DNA of 64,000 nucleotides, taken from Fenollaria timonensis. Lineage in GTDB: Bacteria > Bacillota > Clostridia > Tissierellales > Peptoniphilaceae. The notes beneath the pieces are model-generated. The model searched no databases and had not been told where the DNA came from. It saw only the letters and a program-made list of their open reading frames with translations. The DNA lies in assembly GCF_001457835.1 (NCBI RefSeq), contig NZ_LN898230.1:985288-1049287 (forward strand). The letters are read 5' to 3'. Of this stretch, positions 18,962-27,561 are shown piece after piece; the stretch's first letter is position 1; every line of letters starts with the position of its first letter. The position numbers and the translations under genes were made by a program.

Positions 18962-20354
18962 AGATCTAATATTGATGAGTTTGAGAAATCTTAATCGTCG
19001 TAAATTAAGAACATTCTTAACAGTATTAGGTGTAGTTATTGGCTCCATATCCATCATCATGATGATATCCTTAGGCTTCGGTATGACGGACTCAACTAAA
19101 AAGCAGCTTGCATCAGCGGGCTCCTTAACTCAAATAGACATCTACCCCGCCAATAGATATGGTGGCATGGATGAGGAAGATGGTAAGAAGAAAAAAACTG
19201 ACAAGGTGGCTAAGCTTGACGACGCATCTGTTGAAAAGCTAAAAAAGATTCCTCACGTAGAAGCAGTTCTTGCTACTGAGCAGTTCGAAGCGCAAATCAA
19301 TGTCAAGAACCTACAAGGCTACGCGAGCATCATAGGCGTTGACCCAGTTGAATACGCGAAGTTCGATATAAGGCTTGACAGCGGTAGAATGCTTCAAGAA
19401 GGCGATGTGAATCAAGTGGTAATGGGCCGAGACGTGCTTAGATGGTTAAGCAACCCGCAAAGGCCTCGCATGGGAGCCTCGCAGCAAGAAGAAAGAGACC
19501 CTCTTACAACGAAGATGTTTTTAACGCTTAATCAAGCTGGTGGCTACGACCCAGATGGTAAAATCAATGAGGCTAACAAGCCTAAGCAAAAATATCAAAT
19601 AGAAGCAGTCGGCGTATTTAGAGATGATGACTATGAAAATAATTATTATATCGTTATGCCGATAGATTATCTTAGAAAGATGAAAAAGGATGCCAAAAAA
19701 TTACAAGCAGGCAATAGGCAAAATGGCTACAATGACTATATGTTTGGCGGACGTCAAGATAAGGAAAATAAATACAATAACATCAAAGTTAAAGTAGATA
19801 ATGTTGACAACGTTCAAAAAGTTCAAGAGCAAATCGAAGCTATGGGTCTTAAGCCGCACTCGCTAAACGATATCCTAGTCGAAATCAATAACTCATCTAA
19901 AACACAAAGACTGATACTTGGCGGTATCGGCGCCGTATCCTTACTTGTCGCAGCCATCGGTATCTCGAATACCATGGTCATGAGTATATATGAAAGAACT
20001 AAAGAGATCGGCGTTATGAAAGTTATAGGTGCGAGCGTCTCCGATATTAAAAAGATGTTCCTTACTGAATCAGCTTTCATCGGGCTACTCGGCGGCCTAG
20101 TAGGTATAGTCCTCAGCTACGCGATAAGCGCCCTCATCAATTACTTGGGCGTGAAATATGGCTTTGCTGCCAATATGTCTGGAGGCGGATTCTCGCCAGA
20201 CTTTGATCCATCTCAGTTAAAGATGTCAATCATACCAGCTTGGCTAGCACTAGCGTCCTTAGTGTTCTCAGCACTAATAGGTATAGTATCAGGTTACTTC
20301 CCTGCTAAGAAAGCAACTAAGCTAAGTGCACTTGAAGCGATGAGACAAAACTAA
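18951..20354 (+). CDS. ABC transporter permease, MacB/FtsX type
   Basis: 467 residues. N-terminal helix (LRTFLTVLGVVIGSISIIMM), a large extracellular MacB-type domain up to about residue 320, then three helices with the conserved IGISNTMVMSIYERTKEIGVMKVIGAS and LSALEAMRQN at the end. Starts 11 bases inside the exported protein gene. With the ATPase it forms a type VII ABC system, which performs mechanotransmission rather than classical transport; substrate unknown. Confidence 0.94.
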   Translation: MKTKDLILMSLRNLNRRKLRTFLTVLGVVIGSISIIMMISLGFGMTDSTKKQLASAGSLTQIDIYPANRYGGMDEEDGKKKKTDKVAKLDDASVEKLKKIPHVEAVLATEQFEAQINVKNLQGYASIIGVDPVEYAKFDIRLDSGRMLQEGDVNQVVMGRDVLRWLSNPQRPRMGASQQEERDPLTTKMFLTLNQAGGYDPDGKINEANKPKQKYQIEAVGVFRDDDYENNYYIVMPIDYLRKMKKDAKKLQAGNRQNGYNDYMFGGRQDKENKYNNIKVKVDNVDNVQKVQEQIEAMGLKPHSLNDILVEINNSSKTQRLILGGIGAVSLLVAAIGISNTMVMSIYERTKEIGVMKVIGASVSDIKKMFLTESAFIGLLGGLVGIVLSYAISALINYLGVKYGFAANMSGGGFSPDFDPSQLKMSIIPAWLALASLVFSALIGIVSGYFPAKKATKLSALEAMRQN

Positions 20355-20366
20355 ATAGATAAAGGC

Positions 20367-20402
20367 AAAAGAGTGAGCAAATTAATCTGCCCACTCTTTT
20401 TT
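20367..20402 (+). terminator. Terminator of the ABC exporter operon
   Basis: AAAAGAGTG / CACTCTTTT stem, 16-base loop, then TTTT on the plus strand. Confidence 0.75.
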
Positions 20403-20413
20403 CGCATAACGAT

Positions 20414-20435
20414 GGCGATGGACTCATCCATCGCC
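20414..20435. other. Strong hairpin between convergent genes
   Basis: GGCGATGGA-ctca-TCCATCGCC, 9-bp perfect stem. It lies after the glycosidase gene on the minus strand but lacks a T-run; it may assist termination. Confidence 0.4.
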
Positions 20436-20453
20436 AATATTTATCTTTATAAT

Positions 20454-21581
20454 CTATTTCTTCTTCTCTGGCTTTACATCTTGTACTAAAAATACTGTGT
20501 TAAGCGCTCTTCCTGCATTTCTAAAGTACTTGCCATTCGCGTACATAGCGCTCGATGCGCCGCCATCAAGATTAAAGGCGTCAGTGCAGCCAAGGTCTTG
20601 CATTATGCCTGTGATTTGCGCCATAGTTCCCGAAGTAGTCACCATGACTAATTGATTTGACTTATTGATGCCTATCAAGGTTCTTGCGCCTGCACCAGTC
20701 GTCATCTTTGCTTCCATGCCCTTTACATACGTTTCGTAAACGCTATTTGTGTTTTCTATTAGTAATGGTCCTGCTGAGATTATCTCAGTCACTTTTGTAT
20801 ATGGAATTTTTTCTCCATTGTAATCAAAATCAGTTTCAGTCACAAAGCCGTCTTTAGTCTTCTTTGATAATACTAGTTCAAGTTCAACAGTTCTTCCAAT
20901 TTTGAATCTATCATCAATATATTTATCGTCGCAAGCCTCTTTGCCATAGTAAATAATGTAGCCATTCTTTGGTAAAACCATGTTTTCAGATGATTTATAT
21001 ACTTTACTTACTTTATTATCAACAACTTCTATAACAGTTCCGCCGCCAAACTTAGTAGGAGCGTTTCTATATGAATTATATACGTATGCAGTCATTTCGC
21101 TTGTTAAATTGCCATTGACATCCCAAATCTCAAAAGTGTTTGCTTTATTTGGTATAGTCCAATCATTCTCCCTTAATCCATCAAGAAAGCCATTGTAGCG
21201 AAGAAAGCCTTGTACTATCTTAAATTTATTTTTATCAAAAACAAGTAGACTCGCGTGATCGCCAGACATGTTTATCATCGTGCCCTCAGTCATTTGTGTG
21301 CCATATGGGTAGTAGCCACCCTTGTATGCTTCAAAATAATTTGCATTTATCGCTGCTCTTGGCTTGTATGACGCGATATAATTTTTGAAATTCGTAACGC
21401 CAACTTGCTTCATATTTGGCTTAACCACCTTAAAAGCAGTAGTATCGTCAGCTGTAACAGTAATTACATTGCAGCTTCTGTTTCTAAGCTTCACTTGTTT
21501 CACTTCAGTCTTTGCGAGTAGATTCACTTGACTTGCAAGTATCATGATGACCATGACTAGCGCCAATATTTTCTTCTTCAT
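20454..21581 (-). CDS. Secreted phosphodiester glycosidase (NAGPA/DUF2233 family)
   Basis: 375 residues with a signal peptide (about 1-23). The domain carries the family pattern: NANYFEAYKGGYYPYG near residue 100, AGARTLIGINKSNQLVMV near 296 and DAFNLDGGASSAMYANGKY near 333. Relatives cleave a sugar phosphodiester, as in human uncovering enzyme, or act on cell-wall glycans. Likely acts outside the cell on wall or teichoic-acid-like glycans. Own promoter at 21612-21640. Confidence 0.88.
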   Translation of the reverse strand: MKKKILALVMVIMILASQVNLLAKTEVKQVKLRNRSCNVITVTADDTTAFKVVKPNMKQVGVTNFKNYIASYKPRAAINANYFEAYKGGYYPYGTQMTEGTMINMSGDHASLLVFDKNKFKIVQGFLRYNGFLDGLRENDWTIPNKANTFEIWDVNGNLTSEMTAYVYNSYRNAPTKFGGGTVIEVVDNKVSKVYKSSENMVLPKNGYIIYYGKEACDDKYIDDRFKIGRTVELELVLSKKTKDGFVTETDFDYNGEKIPYTKVTEIISAGPLLIENTNSVYETYVKGMEAKMTTGAGARTLIGINKSNQLVMVTTSGTMAQITGIMQDLGCTDAFNLDGGASSAMYANGKYFRNAGRALNTVFLVQDVKPEKKK

Positions 21582-21611
21582 AATACTACCTCTCTTCGTT
21601 TACTTTATTCT

Positions 21612-21640
21612 ATTATATAAGAAATGAAATATAATTGCAA
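21612..21640 (-). promoter_or_regulatory. Promoter of the phosphodiester glycosidase gene
   Basis: TTGCAA (21635-21640), 17-base spacer, TATAAT (21612-21617) on the minus strand. Confidence 0.7.
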
Positions 21641-21644
21641 GAGA

Positions 21645-21672
21645 AAAGCTGAAGTATTTCTACCTCAGCTCT
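21645..21672 (-). terminator. Terminator of the surface-protein operon
   Basis: AGCTGA...TCAGCT stem extended by GTA/TAC, followed by TTTTCTC on the minus strand, just after the SLH protein gene. Confidence 0.6.
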
Positions 21673-21695
21673 TAATCTTATTTAGCTAGTTAATC

Positions 21696-23795
21696 TTATT
21701 TATCGTAAACAAAAGTTTTTAAGTTAACGTTTAGCCAATTTTCTTCAATTGTTCCTTGTCTAGTGTAGTCATGACCATTGCATGCTTCAACAATGTCGTA
21801 GAATGCCCAGTGAGTAGGAGTATCAGTAAATCTAAGTATTGCTGATCTATGTTTAGTAATAAAATCTTTGTCAGCACGTCTTGTAAGCATTCTATTTGTG
21901 ATACTAACTACTTCAGCTCTTGTAATTTTGTTTTCAGGCTTAAATGTGCCGTCAGGGTAACCACTTACCCAACCAGCACTTGCTGCCTTAGCTATAACAT
22001 CATTAGCCCAGTGAGTATATGGAACGTCAACAAATCCTTGAAGTCCACCGCCAAATAGATTAGCAAATCTAGTTGCCATAGCAGCAAACTCAGCCCTTGT
22101 AATACTCTTTTCTGGTTTGAAAGTTCCATCAGGATAACCCTTTATTAAACCAAGCTCATTCATGTAGCTAATAGCTGTCGCAGACCATCTAGTATTTGAT
22201 AAGTCTTTAAAATTATGATTGTAAATGTGTCCCTTTATTGGTCTTCTGACCATAAGTCTTGAGAACATTACTGCAACTTCTTCTCTAGTCATGTTGTTAT
22301 TTGGTCTGAATGTTGCGTCCTTATATCCGACCATGTATTGATAGTGATCATTAATGTTTAGCATTGGCTCTTCATCAGCTGTTTCACGCTCATCATCATA
22401 TCTTCTGTCTTTCTTGTAAATAGCGTAAACAGTCATGTCTTCATAAACTACAGTGTCACCAGTAAATGTCATGCCGCTTCCGTCAGGCATAGTGTTCCAC
22501 TCGATAAACTTGTATCCTCTCTTTTCTGGATCTCTTGGCATATAGCTGTTTTGGTTTATGGATGTGCCTTCATAAACTTCTCTTTCATCGTAGTATCTGT
22601 CGTTATTAATGAATGTAACAACTGGATTATGGCTTGCTTTTCTTTCTTCAACATTAAAAGTATAAGAAATTAAATTTGGTTTGTTTTTATCAGCAGCTGC
22701 GTCTGTACCTTCATTTGATTGTTTTGCTGCAAAAACAACAAATCTTCTAATTCCATCTGTTGTTTTATTAAATTTTAAATTATCTAAAACACTTTTATTT
22801 TTTGATAAAATAATATCATACATGCCTGCGATAGAAGCTGTTATAGTATAATTTTTATTATTTTTAATTGAATTATTAAACTTTATACCCTTAATCTTCA
22901 AAGTCACATTTGGATTCCACTTATTAAGAGTGTTATAAAAATCAATATAGTTCATTGTAGGTTTGATATTGTCTTCATCTGCATAAATAATAATTTTCTT
23001 TCTGTCACTATCATTACTTCTTAACTCTTCATGTTTTAAATTATATCCTTCTAAGCCTTCTATTTCAAATTCAGCATCTTCAGTAAGTATAGCTTCTTTT
23101 GGAAAATCTAAAGTAAATGCAAATTTATCATCTTTTCTTGCATACCCATTTCCTTTTTTGCCTATTCCACGTAGATATCCATCTGAAATACCCATTACTA
23201 ATCCATAAGTGTTCTCGGCTTTAACTAGTGTAGATAAATCAACTGTTAAAGCTAAATCCATACTTGAATCATTTTTATAAGTATCTATTGAAGAAGAGTC
23301 TACACTATTAATTTTATACATATCACCATAAATGTTAAAATCATTTATATTCATTATTGTATCTTTATTTAAATCAATATTAAACTCATTCCAGTCATTG
23401 TAAGGTTTATTATTATCTTTAAAAGCATCATAGTCTTGATTAAGTAATCTTCTAAAATCATCAACTATCTTCTTCCCACCAGCCATAATTGTACCATCAT
23501 CACCAAAATAATCAAATAATGCAGTTCTATCAGTTCTAATTCCAGTGTTTAGCCATGGATAATACAATTCATCTACTTTTATATTTGTACCTAATTTAGA
23601 TTCTTTATTAGGATTAACGCCTATTGGGACTGCATTTAGTCCATCTTTCTCAAGTTCAACCCAATAATTATCTTTTATCCATCCATCAACATCATCTCCT
23701 GTTACAATCGGGCCGAATTGTGCATATGAATTTAATGGAATTACAGATAATATTAATCCTAGTAAAAGAAAAAGCGAAATAATTTTTTTCTTCAT
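21696..23795 (-). CDS. Surface protein with InlB-type repeat and three SLH domains
   Basis: 699 residues. Signal peptide at 1-25 (ends NSYAQF). Residues 26-390 are an unknown exposed region. Around 405-465 lies one InlB B-repeat (GYKFIEWNTMPDGSGMTF...VYAIYKK). From about 485 to 690 there are three SLH domains (YMVGYKDATFRPNNNMTREEVA, YPDGTFKPEKSITRAEFAA, GYPDGTFKPENKITRAEV), which bind pyruvylated wall polymers. Fourteen bases after the gene at 23810-24565, so co-transcribed with it and under the repeat-containing leader. Confidence 0.92.
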   Translation of the reverse strand: MKKKIISLFLLLGLILSVIPLNSYAQFGPIVTGDDVDGWIKDNYWVELEKDGLNAVPIGVNPNKESKLGTNIKVDELYYPWLNTGIRTDRTALFDYFGDDGTIMAGGKKIVDDFRRLLNQDYDAFKDNNKPYNDWNEFNIDLNKDTIMNINDFNIYGDMYKINSVDSSSIDTYKNDSSMDLALTVDLSTLVKAENTYGLVMGISDGYLRGIGKKGNGYARKDDKFAFTLDFPKEAILTEDAEFEIEGLEGYNLKHEELRSNDSDRKKIIIYADEDNIKPTMNYIDFYNTLNKWNPNVTLKIKGIKFNNSIKNNKNYTITASIAGMYDIILSKNKSVLDNLKFNKTTDGIRRFVVFAAKQSNEGTDAAADKNKPNLISYTFNVEERKASHNPVVTFINNDRYYDEREVYEGTSINQNSYMPRDPEKRGYKFIEWNTMPDGSGMTFTGDTVVYEDMTVYAIYKKDRRYDDERETADEEPMLNINDHYQYMVGYKDATFRPNNNMTREEVAVMFSRLMVRRPIKGHIYNHNFKDLSNTRWSATAISYMNELGLIKGYPDGTFKPEKSITRAEFAAMATRFANLFGGGLQGFVDVPYTHWANDVIAKAASAGWVSGYPDGTFKPENKITRAEVVSITNRMLTRRADKDFITKHRSAILRFTDTPTHWAFYDIVEACNGHDYTRQGTIEENWLNVNLKTFVYDK

Positions 23796-23809
23796 TTATA
23801 TTTACTCCT

Positions 23810-24565
23810 TTATTTTACAATGCTTATTTCATGTTTTTTAAGCTCAACATCAACTAATTGCGTTCCACTAAATTTGTTTCCACCTTTAAATAAAGCGCAA
23901 ACACCTTCAGAACTAACATTTCCTAAAGTATCTTGATTATTATTTGTGATATCTACAGAGTATGGAATACTTATTTCAATCTTGTGTCCTGTTTCACCTT
24001 TAATTTTTTCATACATAGCAAAGAATCCTTGATAATCATTCCAATTACCTAAATAAAATCTTAACTTAAAAGTTTTTCTTTTTTCATCCTTTACATTCGC
24101 AAAATCTTCTATTTCAATCTTACTTACAAGTGTTGTGCCTGATTTAAGTTCAATATTGTCATAATCAATATTAAAATTGTTAGGGAATGTTACAGTTAGA
24201 TCAACTGTAGGAAATTTATCTCCTTTATTAAACATAACAAAATTTTCAGCTTTGCCAAACCAATAAACGTGACCTTTATAATCCTTTTCATATTTATTAT
24301 AAGCCCCTTCGAATAAATCAGTTGCTTCTGCTGAGCCTACAATCTTGCCCTTATAAATAGTTTTTCCGTCATCATTTGTAAATTCATTTTCTTTAAAATT
24401 GTTTACTACATTTGATAAATCAACCCAACCATCAATTGTCCATCCCTCTTCTTTGTATCCGCTTTTAATATTATTTGCAGCAAATACACTTACACTGCCT
24501 ACAATAACTGTAAGCAACATTACTAGAGCTAATGCTAAGCTCATAATCTTTTTTGTCCTTTTCAT
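23810..24565 (-). CDS. Secreted protein of unknown function
   Basis: 251 residues. Signal peptide about 1-30 (ends SVFAAN). The mature part is beta-rich, with aromatic residues and no motif I recognise; residues 31-55 (KSGYKEEGWTIDGWVDLSN) resemble the start of the mature SLH protein next door (VDGWIKDNYWVELEKDG), so the two may share an N-terminal fold. RBS AAGGAGG 6 bases before ATG. No sortase motif. Its transcript must start upstream of the terminator at 24598-24647. Perhaps a partner displayed with the SLH protein. Confidence 0.75.
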   Translation of the reverse strand: MKRTKKIMSLALALVMLLTVIVGSVSVFAANNIKSGYKEEGWTIDGWVDLSNVVNNFKENEFTNDDGKTIYKGKIVGSAEATDLFEGAYNKYEKDYKGHVYWFGKAENFVMFNKGDKFPTVDLTVTFPNNFNIDYDNIELKSGTTLVSKIEIEDFANVKDEKRKTFKLRFYLGNWNDYQGFFAMYEKIKGETGHKIEISIPYSVDITNNNQDTLGNVSSEGVCALFKGGNKFSGTQLVDVELKKHEISIVK

Positions 24566-24597
24566 TTTTCTTCCTCCTTATATTTTAATTTTTGCAT

Positions 24598-24647
24598 AAA
24601 AAAAGTTGACAAAGAACCTACCGGTAACGGTAAGTACCTTTATCAAC
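24598..24647 (-). terminator. Intrinsic terminator/attenuator in the surface-operon leader
   Basis: On the minus strand GTTGATAAAG (24647-24638) pairs with CTTTGTCAAC (24614-24605, one mismatch), an inner TACCG-ttac-CGGTA hairpin sits in the loop, and seven T follow. Only 32 bases, filled by the ribosome binding site, separate it from the ATG at 24565, so no promoter fits in between. It either ends the dus transcript or acts as an attenuator. Confidence 0.7.
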
Positions 24648-24678
24648 TTCAAAAATTACACGAAAATAAGACAGAAAA

Positions 24679-24771
<93 letters not shown>

Positions 24772-24804
24772 TATTTGTCAACTCTTTTCGTTATTTATAT
24801 CATA

Positions 24805-24833
24805 ATTATACAACATTTTTTATACTATTTCAA
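24805..24833 (-). promoter_or_regulatory. Promoter of the surface-protein operon leader
   Basis: TTGAAA (24828-24833), 17-base spacer, TATAAT (24805-24810) on the minus strand. Transcription would start near 24798, giving a leader of about 230 bases. A second TTGACA at 24776-24781 has only a weak -10 (GAAAAT) next to the repeat. Confidence 0.65.
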
Positions 24834-24902
24834 TATATTTTATTCTTATTGTAATAATATTTTATTCTTTATTGTAATAATATTTTGTGTTATAAAATTT
24901 TT

Positions 24903-25883
24903 CTATACATAAGTATTGTTTTTTAAATTTTCTCTATACTTTAGCAAAATTTCATATATCTCATCAAAGTCTTTGCTCTCGCAGATTGCATTCTTCACCT
25001 TGGCTGCGTTTCTTAAGCCTTTGATGTACTGTAAGAGCTGCTTCTTCATATTGTTTTTTAATAGCTCCTTGGGATATAGTTCTAGATCTAGGTCCATGTG
25101 CCTTAGTGCGACGTCTATCTTTTGGTATTCTTCTGAAATATACTCTTCGCCTTTTAAGTAGCTAGCTATCTCTTTAAATAAGAATGGATTTGCAAGTGCC
25201 CCTCTACCTATAGCGACGCCCGCTGCCCCTGTCACTTCAAGTATCTTAATGTAATCATCAAGGCTCGCCACATCGCCATTGGCAATGACGGGTATACTGA
25301 CTGCATCTACAATCTTTTTGATGTAGTCCCAATTGGCGTGTCCTGTGTAGAAGGCCTCTCTCGTCCTTCCGTGAACGGTGATTGCGTCCGCTCCAGCATC
25401 TTCTATCGCCTTAGCGTTCTCTACGCCATTAAGGTGCTCATCGTCCCAGCCGATGCGTATCTTTACAGTAATGGGCTTAGTCGAAGCGCTCTTCGCAGCT
25501 TTTACTACGCTATATACTTTTTCTGTATCTTTTAAAAGCGCGCTGCCATCGCCATTCTTAGTAATCTTTGGCATAGGGCAGCCCATGTTTATGTCTAGGA
25601 TATCGATGTCCATAGCGTTTAAGTGATCTTCAATCGCTCTTTTGTAGTCATCCTCATCGCTTCCAAAGATTTGAACTGCGTAGATGGCTTCGTCCTTTAT
25701 CCTTTTAGTTAGATCCAAGGTCTTTTTGTCACCATGAACAAGGCCCTTGACGTTAACCATCTCGGATACCGTCATGCCAGCGCCTAGCTCACAGGCTATG
25801 TGCCTAAAGGCGTAGTCGGTGAAGCCTGCCATCGGCGCTAAGACTAGTGAATTTTTTATCTCAAAATTCGATATTTTAAGCAT
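24903..25883 (-). CDS. dusB: tRNA-dihydrouridine synthase, DusB-like
   Basis: 326 residues. FMN-binding TIM barrel: LAPMAGFTDYAFRHIACELGAG at the N terminus, INMGCPMPKITKNGDGSALL near residue 98 (catalytic Cys), TVKIRIGWDDEHLNG, ADAITVHGRTREAFYTG and IPVIANGDVASLDD, GVAIGRGALANPF. Reduces specific uridines in the tRNA D-loop. It overlaps coaX by eight bases, the same coaX-dus neighbourhood as in Bacillus. Its 3' flank runs into the surface-operon leader. Confidence 0.95.
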   Translation of the reverse strand: MLKISNFEIKNSLVLAPMAGFTDYAFRHIACELGAGMTVSEMVNVKGLVHGDKKTLDLTKRIKDEAIYAVQIFGSDEDDYKRAIEDHLNAMDIDILDINMGCPMPKITKNGDGSALLKDTEKVYSVVKAAKSASTKPITVKIRIGWDDEHLNGVENAKAIEDAGADAITVHGRTREAFYTGHANWDYIKKIVDAVSIPVIANGDVASLDDYIKILEVTGAAGVAIGRGALANPFLFKEIASYLKGEEYISEEYQKIDVALRHMDLDLELYPKELLKNNMKKQLLQYIKGLRNAAKVKNAICESKDFDEIYEILLKYRENLKNNTYV

Positions 25884-26652
25884 GATTCATCTTGTAAATT
25901 TCATAAAGGCCTAATAATGTTAGATTTGGCTCGATTAAATTAACATATTCGCTATGAACCGCGACTTTTTCAGCAAGTCCGCCTGTTGCAACGATTAGGA
26001 CCTCATCCTTTGTCTTTCCTATCTCTTGTAAAATCTTCTTTATGATGTAGTCCATCTCACCAATCTTTGAGTTCATTATACCGCTTTTGATGCTCTCAAC
26101 AGTGTTTTTGCCAAGAACGTGCTCAGGCATTTCAAGCTCAACGCGTGGAAGCTTTGATGTTCTCTCAGATAGAGCGTCCATCGATATCTTAAAGCCTGGC
26201 GTAATGATGCCGCCTAAGTAATCACCTTTTTCATTTAAGTAGTGATAAGTGTTTGCTGTACCTAAGTCTATGACTATAGCGGGCTTATTTGTGATGGCTC
26301 TAACGGCTACTGAGTTTACTATATTGTCCGAGCCAACCTCCTTTGGATTGTCCATAACGATGTTGATCTTTGTCTTAAGGTTTTTGCCGACAAGCTCTGC
26401 GTCGACCCCAAAATATTTTTTGATTGCATCAATCAGTGGTCCTGTCACAGGCGGCACCACCGATGAGATGATGGCTGCATTTATATCTTTTGCATCGACT
26501 TTTGCAAAATCTAAAAAGTCATGAAAGATGATACCATATTCATCCAAAGTTTTATCCTTATCAGTCGATAGCCTAAAGCTTTCTTTCATATTATTATCGT
26601 CGAACAAGCCTAAAACTATGTTAGTATTGCCGACATCCATTGCTAATAGCAT
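25876..26652 (-). CDS. coaX: Type III pantothenate kinase
   Basis: 258 residues. CoaX fold: MLLAMDVGNTNIVLGLFDD (phosphate 1), VGSDNIVNSVAVRAI, IVIDLGTANTYHYLN, GGIITPGFKISMDALSERTSKLPRVEL and VIATGGLAEKV-like VATGGLA near residue 225. Phosphorylates pantothenate in the first step of CoA synthesis. It sits directly behind a putative pantothenate uptake gene (2-base gap), which supports the role of both. Confidence 0.95.
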   Translation of the reverse strand: MLLAMDVGNTNIVLGLFDDNNMKESFRLSTDKDKTLDEYGIIFHDFLDFAKVDAKDINAAIISSVVPPVTGPLIDAIKKYFGVDAELVGKNLKTKINIVMDNPKEVGSDNIVNSVAVRAITNKPAIVIDLGTANTYHYLNEKGDYLGGIITPGFKISMDALSERTSKLPRVELEMPEHVLGKNTVESIKSGIMNSKIGEMDYIIKKILQEIGKTKDEVLIVATGGLAEKVAVHSEYVNLIEPNLTLLGLYEIYKMNHA

Positions 26653-26654
26653 AA

Positions 26655-27407
26655 TTATCTCCTCTCAATTGCTAGTACTCTTGAAGCAATAACAGTCACC
26701 GCTACTATGGCTATGATGAGTTCAGGAATTGCGTTTGTTGTTGCAATCGCAAGTATATAGCCCTTCGATGCTCCTGCTTCTAGTCCAAGCGCTACCTCTA
26801 TAAACGTGCCATAAATTAAATACATAAATGACAAGACAAGTCCAGTGTTTACAAGCGTTCCAACGAAAGTCGGCACGACTATGTCAAGTCTGTACTTTTT
26901 CGAGCCTTTGATGATAAAGGCAAGTATCATAAGTGTAAGCAGCAAGAATACTGCGTTAACAACTTTGATTATGGTCTTGATCTCAGGACTTCCGACATAT
27001 AGGATGACCCATCTTAAGTAGTAGATGAAGATCAGCGTAAACACTGTTAGAGTGATCGCTTTGTTAGTTTTTTCATCTCTTTTACTCATAAATTTAAACA
27101 CAAGACCCGATAGTAGTCCAATCAAAACTCTTGGCACAACCGCTATAATCGGGTTTAAAAATACTAGGGATATAGGATTTGGCTTGATGATAGCATTGAT
27201 TATGCTTGTTATGCCAAAAACAAATCCGACTATGGCCCCAATAAGTGGACCTTCTAGTATACCCGCCAAGATGACTGGTATATGTAGTGTTGTTGCATTA
27301 GTTAGACCAACTGGCACGAAGCCTATCGGCGTAAATGCGAATAGTAGTACGATAGCTATGTATATAGCTGTGTACGCAACTCTTTTTGAGTTCTTGCTCA
27401 TGTTCAT
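26655..27407 (-). CDS. panT: ECF transporter substrate-binding membrane component, probably for pantothenate
   Basis: 250 residues from the chosen ATG at 27407, which follows TGGAGGTAA by a good spacing; a longer frame to 27512 starts upstream of the promoter and is unlikely. Six or more membrane helices; GFVPVGLTNATTLHIPVILAG and GAIVGFVFGITSIINAI are typical of S-components of the BioY/PanT type. The tight linkage to coaX suggests pantothenate. It would need the shared EcfA/A'/T module from elsewhere. Confidence 0.75.
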   Translation of the reverse strand: MNMSKNSKRVAYTAIYIAIVLLFAFTPIGFVPVGLTNATTLHIPVILAGILEGPLIGAIVGFVFGITSIINAIIKPNPISLVFLNPIIAVVPRVLIGLLSGLVFKFMSKRDEKTNKAITLTVFTLIFIYYLRWVILYVGSPEIKTIIKVVNAVFLLLTLMILAFIIKGSKKYRLDIVVPTFVGTLVNTGLVLSFMYLIYGTFIEVALGLEAGASKGYILAIATTNAIPELIIAIVAVTVIASRVLAIERR

Positions 27408-27459
27408 AAAATTACCTCCATTCCGGTTCACTAAGGATACCGTTTGTTTTACGATAAAT

Positions 27460-27489
27460 ATTATAGCACAAAAAGCATTACCATTGCAA
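27460..27489 (-). promoter_or_regulatory. Promoter of the panT-coaX-dusB operon
   Basis: TTGCAA (27484-27489), 18-base spacer, TATAAT (27460-27465) on the minus strand. Confidence 0.7.
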
Positions 27490-27494
27490 TGATT

Positions 27495-27527
27495 AAAAAA
27501 ATAAGCAGCCAATATAATGACTGCTTA
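27495..27527 (-). terminator. Terminator of the DUF819 gene
   Basis: TAAGCAG / CTGCTTA stem with 12-base loop, then a long T-run on the minus strand. The panT promoter follows at once. Confidence 0.75.
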
Positions 27528-27561
27528 CTCTGTAATAATATAGTTTACTAATTAATTCTTT

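Noticed and set aside
27408..27512. Longer N terminus of the pantothenate ECF gene
   Set aside because: That region holds the -35, -10 and RBS.
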